From the NCBI RefSeq assembly GCF_026151205.1, contig NC_087075.1, positions 2,013,359 through 2,077,358 of the forward strand: a DNA stretch of 64,000 bases, written 5' to 3'. The notes beneath the pieces were generated by a model. That model saw only the letters and a list, made by a program, of their open reading frames with translations. It did no database searches and had not been told where the DNA came from. The position numbers were made by a program, and so were the translations under genes. Shown here piece after piece: positions 1-9,600 of this stretch. Numbering within the stretch: the stretch's first letter is position 1; every line of letters begins with the position of its first letter. Source of the stretch: Bolinopsis microptera. Taxonomy: Eukaryota; Ctenophora; Tentaculata; Lobata; Bolinopsidae.

Positions 1-1290
1 TATCTAGAACACTGAACAGCGTACAAATTATTCGATTGATGCCGGCTGCACATAAACTTTAAGGGCTAACGCTATCCTGGCCTCGTGTATCGCGTCGGGG
101 AGCTTATCTAAGTCTTCTTCTTTACCATTAGTTCTTACCATTATTCTTTTTGTTTAAGGAAAAACTTATGGTGAAAAATAATATTTTTTGAGACAGACTT
201 TAATATTTCATAAATCTGTGCTCAGTAATCGAAATGAGTTTATTGTCTTTTTTCATATAGTTTTATCTTATCTATAAGGTGTCCAGTTCCATGGACGTCA
301 ATCATGTCCCTAATCCATTCCACGCAGTGATTTCGTAACAGAATTACAGGGATCATACAGTCGATTAAAAATCGTTTAGATTCTGTCAAATATTTTTAAG
401 TCTTGGCTGATATGAGATTATCAAACAATAAATAAATATTTTTGTCACATTTAATATTTAAGGTAAAAATATTTCTGTTGTTATATTTGATTTATCACTT
501 TATCAGTCGTATTAAACTACATAATATATAAAAAAATTAAATATATCAGAAGCCAGAACATGAAAACGACGGTGATAATTATTACGACTTTGCTTTGGTT
601 ACCCCTAAAAGGTAAGGATAAATTTAGTTTAATGATAAATTTAAATTTTAATAAGTATTATTATACAGTAGCTTACCTCGTTATAACGCGCATCGATGGA
701 GGAGATTATTCCTTAGGAGATAATTTAGCCCAAAAAAACCGCGTTATAGCAAGGTCTGCATTTTAACGAGGTTTGATTTTGAAGGCAAATTATCACATAC
801 CGAGGTCCGAGCTTGTGTTATAAGAAGATTTGTAGAGTTAAACACATATTATATAAGATCAGTGTTTGGTGCACATATTCCCTTGATGCTATTTTATACT
901 GAAAGAGCTTTGTCATGAACAAATCCATACTACACAGTGCAACTTTTAGTTTATCGTAAACTTAAAATTGTAACTTTAAGTACTATTTTCATTTTGCATA
1001 TTACATTGGTAATAAAAGAGGGAGGAAACCCCAAATACCGCGTTATAACGAGGTCCGTCGCGTCGCTTTATTATAGTGGTCAGGTGCGTTTTAACGAGGT
1101 TATACAGCAATATCATTCGGTTTAAGTAAGACAACAAATTGATCAATCAGGATACATATTACACATATTATGTAATTATGTAATGCTGGTTTTTATAATT
1201 TATTCAAATCAACACTATTTCTTTAATTTGACTGATTGAAAATGGTATAAATTATAATGTGACAATCTCTTAAAGTGTTCACTACTTCAG
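1..1290. other. No gene recognised; AT-rich intergenic or intronic DNA
   Basis: Open frames here are short and show no recognisable domain. A short motif resembling CCGCGTTATAACGAGGTC recurs in diverged form near 684-700, 739-768 and 1037-1100. This suggests remnants of a small dispersed repeat. The last bases (up to 1290) form a good 3' splice site (ACTACTTCAG) for the lectin exon that follows. Confidence 0.5.
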
Positions 1291-2106
1291 GTGCACTAAG
1301 ACCGGAGGAACCAGGAGAGATAGTACCTGCATCTGTGTCTCAGTCTGCGACTTATAAAAATGACGTGGCTAAGTATGGAGCAGATAATGCTATAGACAGG
1401 GACCTGAGCACCCGTTCTTATGCAATACCAGGAGGGGATAGTAAGCCCTGGTTTAGAGCGTCTCTAGATAAGGAACACTGCATTAAGCAGGTAGTGCATT
1501 ATTATGGCTCACGTGAGTCCATGAAGAACACTCACACCTGCTCTAGAGACTCGTGTACCTGTGAGGGAGGGTGGTGTGATTGGTTGCCCCTCACAGTGTA
1601 CCATGAAAACACGGTCTTTGGAGATTATGTCCCCTCCGGGTGTAAACTTGGGGACACTGTAGAAATAAATAGGCAGGGAGATGTCTTAGACATTGTCTAC
1701 GTGAATGAAATAGTGATCATCGCAAAATTAGGTAGTCTATTGAAGTCATAAATTTTAAGTTGCTTTTCCAGATATTATTAAGAAATTATCAAATTATATC
1801 ATGTCATAGCTTCATGAGTTATACTTAGCTATTTTTTTAAAGTGACATTAGATTAAGACGATATTTCATGATAGTTTACTAGTTGCGCAAAAAAACGACA
1901 TTCTAAAATTATAATATCTACCGAAGGTTGCGAGGAACTGAGCCTAAAAAACGTCGTATCAACGGAGCCTGGACTTCCTGTAGCACATGGAACACTGATG
2001 ACGGTACAATGCGAAACAGGCTTCATCAACAAAAGAGGCAAAGCGAGGTGTATGGATGGAGAGATAGTTGGCCTTGTCTATGATGCACCACTTTGTGATA
2101 TCATAA
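1291..2106 (+). CDS. Two exons of an extracellular F-type-lectin/discoidin-like plus sushi (CCP) protein (partial gene)
   Basis: Exon 1291-1731 follows an ACTTCAG acceptor and ends at GTAGTC. Exon 1927-2106 follows CCGAAG and ends at GTAAGT. Both exons are phase 1 at each end where this can be checked, which is usual for shuffled extracellular modules. The first exon codes about 147 residues of a galactose-binding-like fold (motifs ADNAIDRDLSTRSYA and PWFRASLDKE, with several cysteines later in the domain), as in F-type lectins and discoidin (F5/8C) domains. The second codes about 60 residues with the four-cysteine sushi pattern (CEEL, VQCETG, ARCMDG, APLCDI). The joined protein would be secreted or a membrane ectodomain that binds glycans. 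No signal peptide, start or end exon was found in the window, so the gene is partial. The frame stays open into the intron and stops at 1749-1751. The lectin assignment is weaker than the sushi assignment. Confidence 0.65.
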
Positions 2107-2350
2107 GTAAGTTAACACCTTAAAAACCACTTAATAAGATTATTATTTAAACTCTTAAATTAATATTATAATAATATGTCATGCACGAGGAAGAGGTACT
2201 GCGAATTTCTCGAATATGTTAGCGCGAGTTACTTTGGTAACTAAACCGCAAAGCAAAATAAAAATTTCGAGATTGCGATGAGGCGCTGCAAACATTCCAC
2301 ACTATAAGTATAATTCTGTCTGGTCAACAAAACTTTATTAACATAATTTT

Positions 2351-2821
2351 ACCAAAACCCATAATCATGGGTAGAGTGGACCGCTGCCAGTGTCTCTCTT
2401 TCCCAAACAAAAGGAAATGATATTAATTTGATTGACCGTTCTCAAATGCAAAATGATACCGAGAATGAAATCGGTCGCTCGCTTTTCCCATTCATTCACG
2501 GCTTACAATCAATCACATGTTGTAAAAATTCCTTTGGGTTGCGTTCGGGTCGATATACCTAGTATTTCGGGATAAGGGTGGTACTGGTAGTTAGTGAATT
2601 AGCTGAAGTTTATTGATTCTTTATTGCTGAGTACAGCTGCCTTCGGGTAGTTCTTCTTAATCTATTACAATTGTAAATTAATGGGAAAAGCGAGCGACCG
2701 ATTTCATTCTCGGTATCATTTTGCATTTGAGAACGGTCAATCAAATTAATATCATTTCCTTTTGTTTGGGAAAGAGAGACACTGGCAGCGGTCCACTCTA
2801 CCCATGATTATGGGTTTTGGT
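2351..2821. repeat. Foldback repeat with about 142-bp inverted arms
   Basis: The arm 2351-2492 is the near-exact reverse complement of 2680-2821 (ends ACCAAAACCCATAATCATGG and its complement). A third copy in the right-arm orientation lies at 3919-4060. No coding capacity is seen; it looks like a MITE or foldback element. Confidence 0.8.
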
Positions 2822-5090
2822 AAAATATCATCTCTTTTTGATTATAATGTCAGGGTATTTAATAAAGTCGAAATATAAACTGATATTTTCATTAATAAGG
2901 AGGAAGTTTCAACGATTTCGAAATTTTTCCTTTAAAAACATTTCCTTGTGTTTAGGGAAGCATATCGGTCGATCACTGACTGAATATGCCACTTAATACT
3001 CATTCAAGTTGGCATTAAATTCATATATAATGACATTAAACTGTCGTGGCAAAGCAGAGTTTGTTGGAAATCACGAATGAGCAAAATTCTCACCTTTCGC
3101 ACGTGCAAACTTTGAGCGGACGTTGCGTGCGCATCCAATACTGAATCGCCGTAAATTTTTGCATAGCGGTATTTTATATATAGTTTGATAAGAGTGCAAA
3201 GTTTCAAAAGATTTCAAATAGAACTTGGATCACAGCGGGACTCCAAAGTTGATAAAAATCGTGAAAACACCAATTTTCAGTGATTTTAGCAATTTTTAAT
3301 CAATTTGGGCGTGTCCCCACGTGTGCAACTTTTCGATTTTCAACTTTAAAACTAGCCTAATGCACAATTTATACCTAACCCAAGGGATAGCCCAACACCA
3401 GAGAATACTAAATCGCAAAATTGACGTTTTTATAAAATAATTTTTCAAAAAAGCACTTACTTCAAAGGCAAATATCTTTATGAAGGAGTAAGATAAGAAA
3501 ACTTTCCGGTAGATTTTCAGAATGCTTGAACAATTATCTAAGGTGATAAAAAAAATACTTTTAAATGGTGTAAAATCAATTTTAAAAGTTATTACTTTGT
3601 CAAAAATCAAGTTTTAAAAACGGTTAACTTGATGACGTCATCAAGGGGTGTTTATGACGTCAAATAATTTTTTTATACAATATAAACTAAAGTGTAAACA
3701 ATTATTTTCAAGATCTGTGGTCGGAAATGGCTGTATCTTTTATACTTTTGAATCTATGGACACTTAAATTTAGGATACAATTGACTACAATTACATTTGA
3801 CTGTCAAAGCGTCTATCCCTGAATGGTGGTAGTTACTACTGCTGAAGTTTATTGAATCTTTATTGCCGAGTACAGCTGCCTTTGGGTAGTTTTTCTTAGT
3901 CTATTACAATTGTAAATGAATGGGAAAAGCGAGTGACCGATTTCATTCTCGGTATCATTTTGCATTTGAGAACGGTCAATCAAATTAATATCATTTCCTT
4001 TTGTTTGGGAAAGAGAGACACTGGCAGCGGTCCACTCTACCCATGATTATGGGTTTTGGTCAAATATCATCTATTTTTGATTATAATGTCAGGGTAGGTA
4101 CTTTATAAAGTCGAAATATAAACTGATATCTTCATTAATAAGGAGGAAGTTTCAACGATTTCGAAATTTTTCCTTTAATAACATTTCCTTGTGTTTAGGT
4201 AAGCATATCGGTCGATCACTGACTGAATATGCCACTTAATACTCATTCAAGTTGGCATTAAATTCATATATAATGACATTAAACTGTCGTGGCAAAGCAG
4301 AATTTGTTGGAAATCACGAATGAGCAAAATTCTCACCTTTCGCGCGTGCAAACTTTGAGCGGACGTTGCGTGCGCATCCAATATTGAATCGCCGTAAATT
4401 TTTGCATGTAATTGTTTTATATATAGTTTGATAAGCATGCAAAGTTTCAAAGTATTTCAAGAAAAATTGTAATCACAACGGCACTCTAAAGTTGACAGAA
4501 AATGACGAAAACAGCAATTTTCAGTGATTTTAGCGATTTTCTATCAATTTGGGCGTGTCCCCACGTGTGCAACTTTTCGATTTTCAACTTTAAAACTAGC
4601 CTAATGCACAATTTATACCTATAGGAAGCAGAACTGAGCTCCACAACTCAAGGCATGGCCCAACACCAGAGAATACTAAATCGCAAAATTGACGTTTTTA
4701 TAAAATAATTCTTCAAAAAAGCACAAACTTCAATGACGAATATTTTTATGAAGGAGCAAGCTAGAAAAACTTTCCGGTAGATTTTCAGAATGCTTGAACA
4801 ATTATCTAAGGTGAAAATTTCCTCAGATTTTGAATACAATTACTTTTTAATGGTGTAAAGTCATTTTTAAAAGTTATTACTTTGTCAAAAATCAAGTTTT
4901 AAAAACGGTTAACTTGATGACGTCATCAAAGGGTGTTCATGACGTCAAATAATTTGTTTATACAATGTAAACTAAAGTGTAAACAATTATTTTCAAGATC
5001 TGTGGTCGGAAATGGCTGTATCTTTTATACTTTTGAATCTATGGACAATTAAATACAGGCTACAATTGACTGGCAAAGCGTCTATCCTTG
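2603..5090. repeat. Tandem direct duplication, two units of about 1.24 kb
   Basis: Unit 1 (about 2603-3835) and unit 2 (about 3842-5087) align along their length with scattered substitutions and small indels. For example, the segment starting CTGAAGTTTATTGA and the segment GGGCGTGTCCCCACGTGTGC recur 1.24 kb apart. Each unit begins with the 142-bp arm of the foldback repeat. Short minus-strand frames occur at matching places (3004-3207 and 4247-4450) but have no recognisable domain. I read this as a non-coding repeat. Confidence 0.8.
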
Positions 5091-6619
5091 AATATATGTA
5101 TATGTATATGTATGTATAGGTAGTGCGCCATCGACAGTGAGCCGCGCGTGCCGACTGTAGGATGGTTTTTTAGCGCTAAATTCGGCCAGCACAATTTTCT
5201 TCAAACAAATAGATATTAAGTATCCTTCCCGACCTCCGATTGCAACAAAAATTGGTAAGCTAACTCATAGACTTACAAGGAAAGTGTCCGAAAAGTTTAT
5301 AGCATATCCAACCATCAGACATTATGTTACAGCTAAAAGCAGCGTATTTTGCCCCATTTTGATCACTATATCAACTCCGATATCCACCAAATTTTTCGGA
5401 CAGTTGTGAAAGCCCTATTGGAAGGTCGTCGCCAATTTTCAGAATGATCTCATTCAAGGAACTGAAGATATATCTAAATAATACGACAAAAATCAACGAA
5501 TTTGGTCAAATTTGGTCAAATTACGCGACTTTTACAGCTAATTTTGCTCCAAAAGCCGCGCACCATCAAATATGGCACCTAGGCGAAACTCACTGATCTT
5601 TCCAAAAAGGTATGACAAATTTGGTATTGTGAAAATTCTCACAGTCTCTAGAAAACAATGGTACAAAAATTTTAAAAATCCGAGCAAGTTTATTTTTATG
5701 GTGCACCACCTAGTATGTATGTATGTATCACGACAATCTGTCGTAAAACAGGGGTTCTAGAAAACCCACTTCCCGATGTTCCTGAAACCTGAAACTTTTT
5801 TTGCAGTCGGTTTGGTCAACGTCTAGACGCCCTGAAAAATTTCAGATCTCTAACTCAATTTTAACATGGTTTTTAAAGCACCTGAATATGGCGATTTTGG
5901 GTTTTTTACCGAATTTCGTATAACAGTGCTGGCGAGTATTTTATGCAAATTTCTTAAAAATCTCAACATAACTATTTTTTATTCCTGTCATCTTTGACAT
6001 CAAATTAGAATGTTTTGAACTAAAATAAATCTGCTGAACGACTTCCGATGAGTCTTAATGTCTGAAAAACTCCTGCCGGAGGCGGCGGCCTTCGGCCGCC
6101 GCTTCCGGCCGGAGTGCACGCTTCGCGTGCACGAAAGAGGCTTGTAACGTGTACCAAAGAGGGTATAATAGTAAAGGGGGTATAATAGTAAAGGGGGTAT
6201 AATAGTAAATGGGGTACATAGTATACCCACAATAAATGCAACGGTCGTGCTTGCCAGCACTGTGATAATGGCGCGAAATCTGGCAACAACTCAATAATTT
6301 TGGAATCGGTTTAGGTTAATACTTTAGCTATTTTCCTTACCATAGATATCATACGAACCTACAAATAAAAGTTTGATTATTTAGCAGAGTATGGCGGTGA
6401 TCAGTGAGTACAATGTTCAATAAATGTTGTGTTATTTAAATACAAAAATCTCGACAAGTAAAATATTGATTCAGGAATCATGTTTCTAGATAAATAAACA
6501 AATTCGTTGTGAAAATGTACATTGTGCTTAAGCATAAAAAGATAAAAGGGTTGGTACGGCAGTTATTAAGCTATCTAAAATTTTAGAAAAACAGAAGAGA
6601 GAAGAAACTTGAAGGAATC
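5091..6619. other. No gene recognised; contains microsatellite, GC-rich hairpins and a 17-bp repeat
   Basis: A TATG-type microsatellite lies near 5093-5120. Two tight GC-rich hairpins lie at 6082-6102 and 6114-6132. A 17-bp unit resembling GGGTATAATAGTAAAGG is repeated about three times at 6160-6213. Open frames around 6000-6294 only reflect this composition. I see no coding signal. Confidence 0.5.
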
Positions 6620-9600
6620 ATGACCACGGAAAGAAAAATGTCAAGACGGTAAGCATTAATTGGTTATTCTCAGTATCGATAGGGTTACTTTCATTCAATT
6701 ACGTGGGCATTAGAAAGTCTCAATAGGTAAACTCTCAATAATGATAAATATTTAATACATGTCTCATGAGGTATTATTCTATTTGAGCGATTGTGTGAAA
6801 CTCAGCTTAATTGAATAACACATTACTTTAATTTTAATTTCGAATAACACATTACTCTCTGCAGGGACAGTTGGTAAACTGCAAACAAGAATGAACGAAA
6901 GTGACACGGAGCAAACCACATACTTTGAACTTGAACAGGTACCACTTCAGGAACTAAACAATCGATTGTATTTGTGTTTGCATTTGAGACCAGTTCCCAT
7001 TCTCAAATATGAATTTGATAGAACTCAGTTTTCAGTATAACTACGGTCATTTTCTCAAAGATTATTCATCATAATTATTTCTAGTTCTCTAAAAGTCTAG
7101 TCAGAGTTACACTTATTTGGATCGTTATTGTAATAGTAGTACTTCGTGATATCGATCCAAATTAATTCTAATCAGTTAGATCTTAGCTAAATAGTGCGGA
7201 CTCAAGTAGGAAGCTTTCAGCTCAAACAAATACCACGGTACGTGCCTAAATAACAAAAACTATACAGCACCGTTAATAAAGAATAAAGGGGCCGTATCAA
7301 AAGTTAATTTTTAATATTTAGTCATAACTTTCTTAAGATCTTGAAATTAAATAGCGGTTGTGAAACGTCGCTCTTCTTAAAGGAGTTTTGAAGTAGACTT
7401 GTGAAATAAGAATTTCAAATGTAATTGTTTGATTCTATTGATATTTGATTGACTATTAAATTGGTAGGTTATAAACCTACAAACTTATTATTGTAGTAGC
7501 TTTTTGTAGATATGCTTTATGAGAGACTGAAGGTGTTGTCAATAAAATTATTTGTATAATGATAATAATATATTCCCTGATCGTTTCACAAAATAACAAT
7601 GACTGAAACGTACATATTATCATGAATCTTTATACAGAACCTGCGGCAACTTGTACGAACACCGATGGGACAGTAAGACAACATTAAGACACATTAAGAC
7701 AACAATAAGACAACATTAAGACACCAATAAGACACATTAACACAAAAATAAGACAACATTAAGACACCAATAAGACAACATTAAGACAACATTAACGCAA
7801 CAAACACCAATAAGACAACAAACGATAAGACAACATTAAGACAACATTAAGACACCAATAAGACAACATTAAGACAACATTAACGCAACAAACACCAATA
7901 AGACAACAAACGATAAGACAACATTAAGACAACATTAAGGCATCATTAAGGCAACATTAAGACAACATTAAAGCAACAAATTCGTTTAAGACAACAAATT
8001 ATGTATAACAGTATAACACTATTTCTTCGAATATATTTTACTTTGTCAAATTATATTTTACTTCATCAACTGAGTTAGAGTAATACGAAATTGTGACTTA
8101 AACTCTGAAAATGAAATAATTAGGTCTCATTATTTATCAGGTAATACAAATCTACAGAGCAATAAATTAATCAAAAATTCTTCTGAATAGGGCTGGGATA
8201 TCTTGGTTGAAGGCTTTCCTCACGGAGGCGTTGTCTCTTGTCAGTCCGTATCGCTTACACCACATAAATTCTGACAAGGCTACAGTCATGGCTGCTGAAT
8301 CCGTTCGGGTACGACCGGTTCCTCTTCGCATGTGGTTCTTAGCGTGGAACCACATCCCTTCGCAGCTGTTGGTGTGAACACCAGTGACCGGGTCCACAAA
8401 TCCTCGACTATGGTTGACAACTTGATGAGGAAATCCGTGGTGTTGCAGGGCGTTATAACCTTTCCACTTGTCGGTGAGAATAGTTGTACCCGGTAGAACG
8501 TGCTCCTTGATGAGTGTGATTAGGGTGTTGTGATCGCGTCGATTGCCGGTACACTCCACTAAGAAGCATTCGCCAGTAGTCCTACAGAACCCACCCAGCA
8601 CCCATTTTCCGACTACACGTCGACCTCTGTTATATTTTCGTTTACCGAATTTGGATTCGTCAATCTCCACTATACAGCCGACCCCACCAATCTTTCTACG
8701 TGCACCGTTGTCGAACAGGTCTTCAAGCATGCAATTTCGGATCGAGGAGAAGATGGACCGTACACAGCCGGTGCTGATGGTTATGATCCGTGCTACGTCG
8801 CAGACACTCAGTCGGTTGCAGAACAGCCAGATGATGTGGAGGAATACGGAGAAGGGTAGCTTGCGTTTGTGGAGGATACTCCCGGTTCTCACTGAGCAGA
8901 AGTGGTCGATGTCTGAAGAAGTGTCTGAACACTGCCAGCAGTAGCCGTCTGTGTACTTGCTCGTTGGGCATTTCTTCAAGGTCATAAAGTTGTTGCACTC
9001 TTCACAAGTTTGGAAAGGTCGCAGCATTCCGATATCCAAGCAGTACTGTAGACATTCCGTTTCCGATGATAGTGATCCGCGTCTTAGCTCTTCGTAGGAG
9101 GGAAGGGAGTTCATGTTGTATCGTTAGATAAAGTGTTGGTTTGATGGCCTCTATTAATACTATTTGTCACGTGAGCAGAACACGAACATCGGCCTCATTA
9201 ATACCAAACGATCTAATCATGACGTGAACTGTTCGATTAATACCACATTCCATAAGAACACGAACAACGGCCCTCATTAATACCACACGATCTGGTCATG
9301 ACGTGAACTGTTCGATTAATACCACATTCCATAAGAACACGAACAACGGCCCTCATTAATACCACACGATCTGGTCATGACGTGAACTGTTCGATTAATA
9401 CCACATTCCATAAGAACACGAACAACGGCCCTCATTAATACCACACGATCTGGTCATGACGTGAACTGTTCGATTAATACCACATTCCATAAGAACACGA
9501 ACAACGGCCCTCATTAATACCACACGATCTGGTCATGACGTGAACTGTACAATTACAAGCTGCGATCTGAGAATCGCTAACAAGATGTTACATTATTATC

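Noticed and set aside
3004-4839. Repeated minus-strand frames of 60-100 codons in the 1.24-kb units
   Set aside because: They are not conserved in length between the two units and have no domain; treated as non-coding repeat.
6865-6940. Possible exon after the CTGCAG acceptor with ATGAACGAAAGTGACACG
   Set aside because: Its phase does not fit the flanking candidate exons and its donor (GTACCA) is weak.
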